64,000 nt of DNA from Atopobiaceae bacterium. Lineage in GTDB: Bacteria; Actinomycetota; Coriobacteriia; Coriobacteriales; Atopobiaceae. The notes beneath the pieces are model-generated. The model was not told the DNA's origin. It did not search any database and worked only from the letters and a program-made list of their open reading frames with translations. The DNA is taken from the NCBI GenBank assembly GCA_017510785.1, contig JAFWMH010000077.1:1-64000 (forward strand), given 5' to 3'. A program made the position numbers and the translations under genes. Positions 24,732 to 32,279 of this stretch are shown here, piece after piece (position 1 is the stretch's first letter; each line of letters starts with the position of its first letter).

Positions 24732-24807
24732 GGGCCTATGGCGCAACGGTTAGCGCAGGGGACTCATAATCCCTGGGTTGGGAGTTCGAATCTCTCTGGG
24801 CCCACCA
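24732..24807 (+). tRNA. tRNA with anticodon CAT (Ile2 or elongator Met)
   Basis: A 76-base cloverleaf with encoded CCA. The anticodon loop CTCATAA gives CAT. The acceptor stem GGGCCTA and the loop CTCATAA resemble actinobacterial tRNA-Ile2, whose C34 is modified to lysidine to read AUA. Elongator Met cannot be excluded by eye. It is not an initiator, since the first pair is G-C. Confidence 0.93.
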
Positions 24808-24815
24808 AGTATTCG

Positions 24816-24846
24816 CAGGTCAGGCAGTTGTCTGGCCTGTTTTTTG
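24816..24846 (+). terminator. Terminator after the tRNA pair
   Basis: CAGGTCAGGC / GTCTGGCCTG form a stem followed by TTTTTTG. Confidence 0.88.
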
Positions 24847-24990
24847 TTGCATGGTTTGGCGCGTGGTGCAGCATGATGCAAAGGTCACTGAAATCGCGCA
24901 CGTTATCCGCGAATCGGCATAAGCAATAACTACCAATGCCGCCGAGCAAAGGCTTCGGTCAAAGTCCCGTCGAGGACACAGACTGGTAGG

Positions 24991-25051
24991 TGTGTGCTGT
25001 GGGCGCCGTTTAGAAGACAAAACCGAGGCTAAGTGGGTCCGCCAGCACACA
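24991..25051. repeat. Nested palindromic repeat, family P1, copy 3a
   Basis: Outer arms TGTGTGCTG / CAGCACACA, inner arms GCCGTTTAG / CTAAGTGGG, loop AAGACAAAACC. Confidence 0.85.
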
Positions 25052-25062
25052 GGATGCAGGAG

Positions 25063-25122
25063 GTGTATCATGGGTGCCGTTTAGGGGCCCAAAAGCGACG
25101 CTAAGTGGCGCCCGTGGTACAC
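25063..25122. repeat. Nested palindromic repeat, family P1, copy 3b
   Basis: Outer arms GTGTATCATGGG / CCCGTGGTACAC, inner arms GCCGTTTAG / CTAAGTGGC. The outer arms differ from copies 3a and 3c but still pair. Confidence 0.8.
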
Positions 25123-25134
25123 AAGTAACAAACC

Positions 25135-25193
25135 GTGTGCTGTGGGTGCCGTTTAGCGGCCGTAAACCGTCCTAAGTGGGACCGCCAGCACAG
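25135..25193. repeat. Nested palindromic repeat, family P1, copy 3c
   Basis: Outer arms GTGTGCTGTGGG / CCGCCAGCAC, inner arms GCCGTTTAG / CTAAGTGGG. Confidence 0.8.
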
Positions 25194-25242
25194 GTTGCAG
25201 GCCCTGTGCCGCCCACCGCTCGCATCCCACACGCAGCCAAAC

Positions 25243-26415
25243 CTACCTCGCCGCGCGCCGATCCCGACTGCGCCCAATCCCACGGTAGTACGCAGCCTTT
25301 GCACTGTACATCGCGACGTCCGCCTTGCGCACGAGCGCCTCGATGGTCGATTCCTCGCAGTCGGCCACCAGCGCATGTCCCGCCGAAACCGCAAGGCTCG
25401 CCACACGCTCCCCATGCCACGACCGCACCTCATTATCCAATCGCTCAAGCGCAGCCACGGCATCGTCACCACTCATGTTAACGAGCACCACGAACTCGTC
25501 CCCACCCGTTCTGTAGCAACATTCCGCATCCTCAAACACCGTTTCCAAGCACCGCGCCGCACCAATGATGAGTTCGTCCCCAGCCTCATGACCGAGCTCG
25601 TCGTTTACCTGCTTCAAGCTATTTATGTCTACCACAAACGCTACAAGATCATCCGGCAAAGACTCCCCGGCCCCATAGCCCTCAATCGCCTGCAAATACG
25701 CATACCGGCTCCTCAAGCCCGTAAGGGCATCCGTATCGATTTGGACCTTTTGCGCAGCAAGACGATCATCCATCTCCAACGACGAAAACTCCGCATAGTG
25801 AATAAACATGAGGGCGGCACCCATCGTCATGGCCACGCAAACAGCCTTCGGTCGCATCGGCAAGAGTACTTGCATAGCGATTCCTGCACCCACAAAGAGC
25901 ATGACTGCGTACAGCGAGAGACGATTCTGCTTCCTAAAACTCCTCCCGTACAGAATCGACTCCATCGAAACGAGCGTCACCACAGCTAAACAGGCGGTAA
26001 TGTACGCAGGATAGAGCACGCCGTTTCCAAAGTGCCCGGCACGATCCACCACAACCATCCAGCCGTTAATGGCAGCAACTATCTGCAGCACAGTGTTAAA
26101 GATCAAAATCCACTCGAGCGCAGTTAGCCATCGATTGCGAACGCGCATCTGCGCCACCAATGCTCCGCCCGCCATCGGCTTGAGGATAAAATCAACGCAC
26201 TTCACCACACTCATCGCCCATATGGGCACGTCGGTGCGCCCGTCCAAACGTCCTCCCCACCACTCCACAAACGTGGAGAGCGCAATGAGGAAGTAGGCCA
26301 AATAGAGAAGCTCTTTATCGGTTGCCGACATGCGGTTGTTCTCCCAAACCAGCACACAAAGCACTCCTAGAGCCATCAAACACAGTAACATGATGACGGT
26401 ATAATAAGCCTGCAC
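25243..26415 (-). CDS. Membrane diguanylate cyclase (GGDEF)
   Basis: A 390-aa protein with GTG at 26415 behind GGGAGGG. Seven or so membrane helices (residues 1-215) form an input domain. A GGDEF domain follows, with DALTGLRSRYAYL, FVVDINSLKQVNDELGHEAGDELI and the intact active loop YRTGGDEFVV. The RxxD inhibitory site expected just before that loop is absent (FEDAECCY). It should make c-di-GMP in response to an unknown membrane or extracellular signal. Its upstream region carries a 19-bp motif shared with the giant surface protein gene. Confidence 0.9.
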   Translation of the reverse strand: MQAYYTVIMLLCLMALGVLCVLVWENNRMSATDKELLYLAYFLIALSTFVEWWGGRLDGRTDVPIWAMSVVKCVDFILKPMAGGALVAQMRVRNRWLTALEWILIFNTVLQIVAAINGWMVVVDRAGHFGNGVLYPAYITACLAVVTLVSMESILYGRSFRKQNRLSLYAVMLFVGAGIAMQVLLPMRPKAVCVAMTMGAALMFIHYAEFSSLEMDDRLAAQKVQIDTDALTGLRSRYAYLQAIEGYGAGESLPDDLVAFVVDINSLKQVNDELGHEAGDELIIGAARCLETVFEDAECCYRTGGDEFVVLVNMSGDDAVAALERLDNEVRSWHGERVASLAVSAGHALVADCEESTIEALVRKADVAMYSAKAAYYRGIGRSRDRRAAR

Positions 26416-26877
26416 TTCACCCTCCCCCCATTACCTGCAAAGCGAACGCGTGCCCCACGCAACGCATGCTCACATGGCCAGAATGGCCGTCGTCAAAGCA
26501 TGCAAAGAACCTCACAACGTTTGCCACATACTGCCCCTCGCAAACGAGGTCAACGCTCTACTAATCTAATTGTATTATGTCATCCCAGCTTACATGCCTT
26601 AAACTTGCCAATATTCCAGACTGTCATATTTTCTTGCGCGCTCGACCCCACACCGCGAAGAGCCCATATTGAGCGGCGGCGCGCCTCGCGCAACGTGCGT
26701 TCAACTCGACTCGCAACCCCGCCTTCGCAACATTTCCCACCCCCGCTTCGTCACGCTGACCACTCTCTCCATACCAGTTGCCCAGCATCCAAGGCGTTAA
26801 TCCACCTTAATATGCCTTCTTCATGATAAAGTCGTTTACGAGGTCGTTTTATCGCATCCCGCCGAAAGGAGAACACC
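26416..26877. other. Divergent regulatory region between the cyclase and bile salt hydrolase genes
   Basis: This 462-bp region must hold the promoters of both divergent genes. Apart from the 19-bp shared motif at 26610-26628 I can name no box with confidence. No small gene is convincing. Confidence 0.5.
26610..26628 (-). promoter_or_regulatory. 19-bp motif shared with the surface protein gene
   Basis: On the minus strand TATGACAGTCTGGAATATT lies 194 bp upstream of the diguanylate cyclase start. The identical 19 bases occur in the same orientation at 37048-37066, upstream of the 1557-aa surface protein gene. The flanks are unrelated. Confidence 0.5.
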
Positions 26878-27828
26878 ATGTGTACGGGCATTCGCTTTAC
26901 GGACAACGACGGCAACATGTATTTCGGACGCAACTTGGACTGGAGCTGCGGATACGGACAACGCGTGGTGATAACCCCCACAGGATGGCGGCCCAACTCT
27001 CCGTTCGGCGCCATGAAAGAAGTTAAGCGTCCCGTCTACGGTATGGGCATTGTCGCCGAGAACACGCCTCTGTACTTCGACTGTGCCAACGATGCCGGCC
27101 TCGCAATCGCAGGGCTCAACTTCCCCGGCTACGCCCAGTACGAAAGCGGCGCCATCGAAGGCAAGACCAACGTTTGCGCTTGGGAGTTCCCCCTTTGGGT
27201 CGTCGCGAGCTTCGAGACGGTCGACGAGGTCGAGGAAGCACTCAAAAGCACTGCGATCGTGGACCGGCCCATCAACGAGCAGTTCCCGTGCTCGCTCCTG
27301 CACTGGATTATCGGCGACGCCAGCCGCTCCATAGTAGTGGAGTACATGGCCGACGGCATGCACGTCTACCATGACGACTTCGACGTGCTGGCGAACCAGC
27401 CCACCTTCGCCTACCACCGGGAGAACGTGCGCAACTACATTTCCTGCACCCCTGAGGTCGCCGGACCGCTCAGCTGGCGCACCGCGGAGCTTAGCGCCTA
27501 TGGCTCCGGCAGCAGCATGCGCGGCATCCCCGGCGACTGCTACTCCCCCTCGCGCTTCGTGCGCGTGGCCTACTTCAACGCCCACTATCCGCAAAAGGAC
27601 ACCGAGCCCGAAAACGTCAGCCGCCTGTTCCACACGCTCGGCGGCGTCTCCATGGTCGACGGCGCGGCGAAGATGGGCGACGGCGCATACGAGATAACCG
27701 TGTACACGGGCGGCATGTCCACCCGAACGAACACCTACTACTACAACACCTACGACGACCCCGCGATAGTCGCGGTCGCGCTCGCCGACTACGACACCAC
27801 GGGAAGCGAACTCGTGCAGGTGGCGTAG
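26878..27828 (+). CDS. Choloylglycine hydrolase / bile salt hydrolase
   Basis: A 316-aa Ntn hydrolase; ATG at 26878 behind GAAAGGAG. Cys2 (MCTGIRF) becomes the nucleophile once the Met is removed. The other conserved residues are visible: Arg18 and Asp21 in YFGRNLDW, the Asn in VLANQPTF and the Arg in SRFVRVAY. The length is that of the family. It should release glycine or taurine from conjugated bile acids in the cytoplasm, a typical trait of gut Coriobacteriia. Penicillin V acylase activity cannot be excluded. Its third codon positions look more GC-rich than those of the first part of the window. Confidence 0.9.
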   Translation: MCTGIRFTDNDGNMYFGRNLDWSCGYGQRVVITPTGWRPNSPFGAMKEVKRPVYGMGIVAENTPLYFDCANDAGLAIAGLNFPGYAQYESGAIEGKTNVCAWEFPLWVVASFETVDEVEEALKSTAIVDRPINEQFPCSLLHWIIGDASRSIVVEYMADGMHVYHDDFDVLANQPTFAYHRENVRNYISCTPEVAGPLSWRTAELSAYGSGSSMRGIPGDCYSPSRFVRVAYFNAHYPQKDTEPENVSRLFHTLGGVSMVDGAAKMGDGAYEITVYTGGMSTRTNTYYYNTYDDPAIVAVALADYDTTGSELVQVA

Positions 27829-28054
27829 CCAGCTCGCCGTGCGAACGACTTTTCAGGCCAAGTGCTCCCCAAAATGCTTCATAACTTGCGCGGGAGCGTG
27901 AGCCCAGGAATCTTCCGCCTTGGCCGGCCCGTCCAACCGCGGGCCGGCCCCGCCCGATTCGCGCCGCCAACACCTTGGCCGCCCTGCCCTGACGCGGGTT
28001 CGCTCGGCCCGATTCGCACCGCTACACCCTAGTCGCCCGCTCAGGCGCAGGCGC

Positions 28055-28083
28055 GGCCCGCCCTCCAATGCCGAGGGCGGGCC
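28055..28083. terminator. Perfect GC-rich hairpin between convergent genes
   Basis: GGCCCGCCCTC pairs perfectly with GAGGGCGGGCC across a 7-base loop. There is no T-tract, so the role as terminator is uncertain. Confidence 0.4.
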
Positions 28084-28087
28084 ACAA

Positions 28088-28178
28088 GTGTGCATTCTGC
28101 CGTACTACCTTTGTGCATGTGGCCTTCTACCTGTGCTTTCTTTGATAAAACATTTTCTGCGGTCGTCCAAATGCACAC
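28088..28178. repeat. Palindrome-ended repeat, family P4, unit 1
   Basis: A 91-bp unit with inverted ends GTGTGCATT / AATGCACAC. It starts with GTGTGCATTCTGCC, as does unit 2, and shares several internal words with it (TTACCTTTG-like, TCTACCTG, AAACATTTTC). Confidence 0.7.
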
Positions 28179-28193
28179 TTTGGGTCGCTTTCA

Positions 28194-28282
28194 GTGTGCA
28201 TTCTGCCACATTACCTTTGATCGTGTGGGCGTCTACCTGCGCTTTTGTCCATCAAACATTTTCGTGGTTGGCAGAATGCAAC
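28194..28282. repeat. Palindrome-ended repeat, family P4, unit 2
   Basis: An 89-bp unit with inverted ends TGCATTCTGCCA / TTGGCAGAATGCA. It is a direct repeat of unit 1 with 106-bp spacing; the ends differ between units but stay self-complementary. Confidence 0.7.
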
Positions 28283-28327
28283 CTGCGGTCTGGAGACTCG
28301 CTCGGACGCCCCGTTGGACCCATGCCC

Positions 28328-28430
28328 CTACATCTGGCCCGGCTGGCCCATCTCGCCCGGCTGGCCCATCTCGCCCGGCTGGCCCATCTCGCCGGGCTGG
28401 CCCATCTCGCCGGGTTGTCCCATCTGGCCG
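28328..28430 (-). repeat. 18-bp coding tandem repeats at the 3' end of the carbohydrate-binding gene
   Basis: Units of the form GGCCCATCTCGCCGGGCT, five to six in a row, encode the terminal MGQPGE repeats. Such arrays vary in number by slippage. Confidence 0.85.
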
Positions 28431-30592
28431 GGAGCCATGTCTGCACCAGAGACGCCACTTGCGTTGTTCAACTCAAAATCCTCAGACACATACAGGTCGC
28501 CGTCGTAGTCAATACCTGCTTCCCCGCCAACCGAAGAGCTGTTGATCGTGGCGCTTCCGTCAACCAGGTTGATGTTCCCATTGGAATCCATGCCATCACC
28601 CTGACTGTGTATCGTGACGTCACCACCAGTCATGTTGATGGAGTAGTCGAGCTCTCCTTCGTAGACACCGTCACCATTCGCCGCGTTGATGGCGTCGTCC
28701 GAGGACGTCACGTCGATGTCGCCACCAAAAATGTTAACGACAGTTCCCTCAAGGCCCTCGATACTCTTCGTCACGTTCACATCGGGACCGTTCCCGGTCT
28801 CCTGGTCGCCCACAGTCAGAATGTGGTCGGCATGAATGGCATCGTCTCCAGCGGCTATGGTAACGTCGCCGCTCAAGATGCTCACGTCATAGTTACCGTT
28901 AATGCCATCGTTCGCCGCATTTATGTTGAGCGTCGTGCCATCGATTACCAAGCTGGTGTCGTCCGTGGCCTTGATGCCGTTCTTTGCGTTGCCGTTTATG
29001 TTGAGCGTGCCATCGCCCGTCAGGTAGACCTGCGAGCCAGCTTTTATCTTAATCGCTGCGCCGTCGTAGGCATCTGCCACAGCTTCGTCCGTGGACTCTT
29101 CGTCCGCGGGATTCTCGTTGTCTGTAAGCGTGACGTTGCCTTGCACAATGATTTGCACCTCGGCGTTCTTGTTTACCGCAAGCGTCGCCCCAGTCGTACT
29201 GGTAAGATCGAGATTGTCGAGCACCAGAACGACGCCGGTAGTCCCCTTTTTCACGGTTATGTTGCCATCGCTTGCGCTGCCCGTGACCACATACGTACCC
29301 GAGTCGGCAATCTTCACCTGGCTATCCTCGTCGCTCATGGTGTAGCGCGTGGCGTTCTCCAGGTCGGCCACGAGGTTAGCCGCGGTGTTTTCCACGTCGC
29401 TCGTAACGATGTCGCCCGCCTTGTCAACGGTACCCGTGATTTGTTGCCCCTGTCCGCCACTGGGCTGCTGGCCCGACTGGCCCGACTGACCCTGCTGCGG
29501 GCCCGACTGGCCCGGCTGGCCCTGCTGCTGGCCGTTCTGCGCCTGGCCCGGCTGGCTAGGTTGCTGTGAGCTGGGCTGCTGGCCGCTCTGCGACTGTCCC
29601 TGCGCCTGGCCCTGCTGCTGGCCGCTCTGCGCCTGGCCCGGCTGTCCAGGCACAGATGCCGCGCCCTGTTGCCACTCACGATTCTGCGTCGACCATGGCG
29701 TGCTCTCTTGACCTGCCTGCCGCATGTTCGCCTGCTGAGGTGTGCTCGGCAACGACTTCCACGGGTTTTGCTGTACGAAGCGCTCGAACCCGAACGAAGG
29801 CCCAAATTCACCCCGCTGAATCGACCCTCCGTTTTGCACGAAGTCCACCTCCGGCCCCATCGGCTGACCACCAGCGTGAAACATGAACGAGCCGCCATTC
29901 ATCGTGATTCTTCCAGGAGCCTTGCCGCCAGTTTCCATGCCATTGCCCGCCGTAATTATGTTGAAGTCACCGCCACCAAACGTAATGTTTGCGTTGTTCG
30001 TCCGAATGCCGGGCTGCATGTTGCCAACTATGGTGAGGGAGCCCGGCCCCTCAAACGCCATATGAACGTCGCCCTGAATGGTCGCCAAGCATCCTTCGCC
30101 ACCGCCGGCACTCATCACGCGATTGTTCGTACCCTCAGGCATATCAATCGTTAGCATTGCGCCACTCTTCGCTCGAATCGCCGGACCACCGTTGCCATCA
30201 ACAACGACATTATCCATTACAAGCCTCACGTCGCCCGCACCAGGATCCACGTCCACCGTGCCCCGCAGGTTGCCCGTCAAAACATAGGTACCGGGCTCGC
30301 TAATCCGCAGTCGGCCAGATTCCACGTTCACGGCCTTCTGGCTTTCGGTACTTTCGGTGCTTTCGGTGTTTTTCGCCCCTGACGTGGCCGATGGGTTGGA
30401 TGAGATTGACGTGGCCGATGCATTGGCCGAGATCGCCTTGCCAGGCCCGCCGGCCTTCGTTGACATAACCATCCCGGCCTGGATTGCCTCGCTCGCAACG
30501 GCGCCATGTGCCCGTACCGCGAGCACGCTGGCCGGAGCCACGCACAGCGATCCTACGAGCGCCGCGCACATAACCTTCGTTGACATCTTCAT
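28328..30592 (-). CDS. Secreted carbohydrate-binding (Cthe_2159-type) protein
   Basis: A 754-aa protein; ATG at 30592 behind AAGGAGG. A signal peptide covers about residues 1-34. Two related beta-helix-like regions each begin with a similar phrase (ISEPGTYVLTGNLRGTV and IADSGTYVVTGSASDGNI). The second, larger one has the DGINGNYDVSI and DDAIHADHILTV repeats of the PF14262 polysaccharide-binding family. A Gln/Gly/Ser/Pro-rich linker of about 100 residues separates them. The protein ends in five near-perfect MGQPGE repeats. No sortase signal is present, so anchoring is unclear. It may bind acidic plant polysaccharide or matrix. Confidence 0.75.
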   Translation of the reverse strand: MKMSTKVMCAALVGSLCVAPASVLAVRAHGAVASEAIQAGMVMSTKAGGPGKAISANASATSISSNPSATSGAKNTESTESTESQKAVNVESGRLRISEPGTYVLTGNLRGTVDVDPGAGDVRLVMDNVVVDGNGGPAIRAKSGAMLTIDMPEGTNNRVMSAGGGEGCLATIQGDVHMAFEGPGSLTIVGNMQPGIRTNNANITFGGGDFNIITAGNGMETGGKAPGRITMNGGSFMFHAGGQPMGPEVDFVQNGGSIQRGEFGPSFGFERFVQQNPWKSLPSTPQQANMRQAGQESTPWSTQNREWQQGAASVPGQPGQAQSGQQQGQAQGQSQSGQQPSSQQPSQPGQAQNGQQQGQPGQSGPQQGQSGQSGQQPSGGQGQQITGTVDKAGDIVTSDVENTAANLVADLENATRYTMSDEDSQVKIADSGTYVVTGSASDGNITVKKGTTGVVLVLDNLDLTSTTGATLAVNKNAEVQIIVQGNVTLTDNENPADEESTDEAVADAYDGAAIKIKAGSQVYLTGDGTLNINGNAKNGIKATDDTSLVIDGTTLNINAANDGINGNYDVSILSGDVTIAAGDDAIHADHILTVGDQETGNGPDVNVTKSIEGLEGTVVNIFGGDIDVTSSDDAINAANGDGVYEGELDYSINMTGGDVTIHSQGDGMDSNGNINLVDGSATINSSSVGGEAGIDYDGDLYVSEDFELNNASGVSGADMAPGQMGQPGEMGQPGEMGQPGEMGQPGEMGQPGQM

Positions 30593-30823
30593 GATGGTTC
30601 CTCCTTGTTGTCGGTTTGCAACTTGCCACCAACACGACCCGAGGAGTCCACACCTTTCAACCTGCCCGCCTCTCCTCATTTCCAACGCAAGCGTGAAAAA
30701 AGCCAAAAAGCGATAGCGCAGATAATATCAAGAGCTTTGCAAGGCGCAGCGTTCGCATCACTGCGCTGTCCACTGGCCCTGGCTTTGTGCGCGGTTTCGC
30801 AGCTTGCGGGCGGTGCCCTCTCT

Positions 30824-30935
30824 CTGCATACGGCGGACTTCGCCACACGAGAGCCTGCTGCCTGCGCGCGGGAACCATTTCCCTGCCATACGGCGGGCTT
30901 CACCACACGAGAGTCTGCTGCCTGCGCGGGATCCC
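30824..30935. repeat. 60-bp tandem repeat
   Basis: CATACGGCGGACTTCGCCAC occurs at 30827 and, with two changes, at 30887. The similarity continues through ACGAGAGYCTGCTGCCTGCG. Confidence 0.75.
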
Positions 30936-30946
30936 AGCGCACCCTA

Positions 30947-31071
30947 CCCTAAAAGAGCGTCAAATCGGAACGTGCCCTGGAGGTTCAGCCGCGCGCAGTT
31001 CCACAGAAACGAGCATTGTTTGAGCACGGCGTCCTCCGGGCCACTACCGGGCATTTGACTAGACTTTAGGA
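30947..31071. repeat. MITE-like palindromic element, family P3, copy 1
   Basis: About 125 bp with near-complementary ends of 37-38 bp. The left begins CCCTAAAAGAGCGTCAAAT, the right ends ATTTGACTAGACTTTAGG, and CTGGAGG / CCTCCGGG close the arms. The core GCGCGCAGTTCC...AACGAG matches the reverse complement of the second copy at 47867-48004. Confidence 0.8.
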
Positions 31072-31454
31072 GCAGGCAGCTCAACGGTCCCCGCGGCGCA
31101 CCGCCCGGGAAGTATCCGTCCAAATACCGACCTGGCAACTCCCCAATTTTCACAGGTCACGTCGACAAGCTTTCCTCTCCCGGCTCTCGCGACTCGACGC
31201 AAACACAATTTTCGCCTGCTGTAGCTTTTGGTCCCCATGGCGACGCCTTAGCCTTCACCCCCTTCTTTTGCAATTGTCGACTCCCATCAATTGCCCACTC
31301 CCATCCCTATGCACTTGTTTCTCAAGTCTTATCTGTCAAGCAATCGGAACAGCGCCCATCTTTGCTAGCGGGTGTCGCTCTTGCCACTTCCGAGCCACCC
31401 TCCCGTCAAAACGGCGCGTTCCACACCCATTCGCCAGATTGGCGCACAGTTTGC

Positions 31455-31523
31455 AACCTGTGTGCTGGCGGGGCCGTTTAGCGGACAAAACACATGCTAA
31501 ATGGCACTCCCAGCACACAGGTT
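31455..31523. repeat. Nested palindromic repeat, family P1, copy 4a
   Basis: Outer arms AACCTGTGTGCTGG / CCAGCACACAGGTT, inner arms GCCGTTTAG / CTAAATGGC, loop GACAAAACAC. This is the copy with the longest outer stem. Confidence 0.85.
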
Positions 31524-31531
31524 GTTACGGG

Positions 31532-31595
31532 ATGGGTGCCGTTTGGGCCATATTGGAGACAAAAGCGTACGCGAAACGTCACATTTGGCACCCAT
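31532..31595. repeat. Nested palindromic repeat, family P1, copy 4b
   Basis: A diverged copy with arms ATGGGTGCC / GGCACCCAT and the loop GAGACAAAAGCG. Confidence 0.7.
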
Positions 31596-31605
31596 AATTG
31601 TTAAC

Positions 31606-31665
31606 GGGTGCTTTTTGAGCCATTTCGACCACGAATCCGGGAACGAGACGGCACGTTTAGCACCC
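31606..31665. repeat. Nested palindromic repeat, family P1, copy 4c
   Basis: A further diverged copy with arms GGGTGCT / AGCACCC. A half copy (CGGGTGCCGTTTGGACC) follows from 31679. Confidence 0.55.
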
Positions 31666-31957
31666 ATTGCGTTCAACTCGGGTGCCGTTTGGACCGCATG
31701 ACGGACAAGAGCGCACGCAAAACACGAAACATGAAGCGGCGGCGTTCTAGCCGCCACCTTCCCTGGCCTGACGAGATCCCACGACGCGCAAGGCCAGAGG
31801 CACATTTCAGGCAGACCCCCGAGGATGTCGGCAGACCTGTGATCGTGCCTTTAAAGACTGAGGAACATTGGAAGGCTGACGAACATTAGCCTGGCTGGAT
31901 TCCGGTAGCCCCATGATCAAGCTGTCAAACGCTTACAAAACACTAACCTAACGGGAT

Positions 31958-31997
31958 CCCGGCAAGCCCCCTTTCGAGCGGAGCTTGCCGGATTTTT
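31958..31997 (+). terminator. Orphan plus-strand intrinsic terminator
   Basis: CCGGCAAGC pairs with GCTTGCCGG and is followed by ATTTTT. No plus-strand gene lies upstream within 4 kb, so it may end an unannotated RNA. Confidence 0.65.
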
Positions 31998-32119
31998 ACA
32001 CGCGGACTTATTGCCGTATGCCATGAGATTGCGGGGCATCTTCCCCACGACAAGGGCCGTTTTCCCTGAGGGAAAGCACCGTCTGGCAACGCGGGCTGCC
32101 AGACAAATGCCCTCCGAAG

Positions 32120-32275
32120 GGGATGCGCCCAACCCTCGGAAGGGCGCGCCCAGCCCCTCGGAAAGCGCAACCCCCTAACGGGTTCCTACTGAAGGGGTCG
32201 CGCCCATCCCGCGGAACGGCCCAGCCCCGCATAAGGGGGCGCGCCCATCACGCGGCAGGCGCAGCCCCTTAGCGG
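32120..32275. repeat. Degenerate 41-bp repeats beyond the surface protein stop
   Basis: Three units with GCGCCCA and AGCCCC words (about 32120-32161, 32194-32234, 32235-32275). The unit next to the gene also contains a hairpin (AAGGGGCTGCGCC / GGCGCGCCCCCTT, minus strand) that may end its transcription. Confidence 0.55.
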
Positions 32276-32279
32276 CGTC

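Larger units (their letters stand above)
24847..25242. other. Intergenic region with three P1 repeats
   Basis: Between the tRNA terminator and the diguanylate cyclase gene this stretch carries three P1 palindromes in a row (24991-25193). I see no gene in it. Confidence 0.6.
27829..28327. other. Intergenic region with GC hairpins and palindromic P4 repeats
   Basis: Between two convergent genes this 499-bp stretch holds two GC-rich hairpins (27922-27949, 28055-28083), either of which could end transcription, and two 90-bp P4 elements. No gene is visible. Confidence 0.6.
30593..32279. other. 1.7-kb non-coding region rich in repeats
   Basis: No convincing gene on either strand. It contains a 60-bp tandem repeat (30824-30935), MITE-like element copy 1 (30947-31071), a run of P1 palindromes (31455-31710), an orphan plus-strand terminator (31958-31997), a hairpin at 32081-32104 and 41-bp direct repeats abutting the surface protein gene (32120-32275). 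Confidence 0.6.

Noticed and set aside
30947-31071. Integron attC site
   Set aside because: Palindromic and of suitable length, but the arms lack the attC core-site words and there is no integrase or cassette array nearby.
31917-32132. A 71-aa Cys/Arg-rich minus-strand open frame
   Set aside because: It covers hairpins and direct repeats, lacks a ribosome site and has no coding-like composition.
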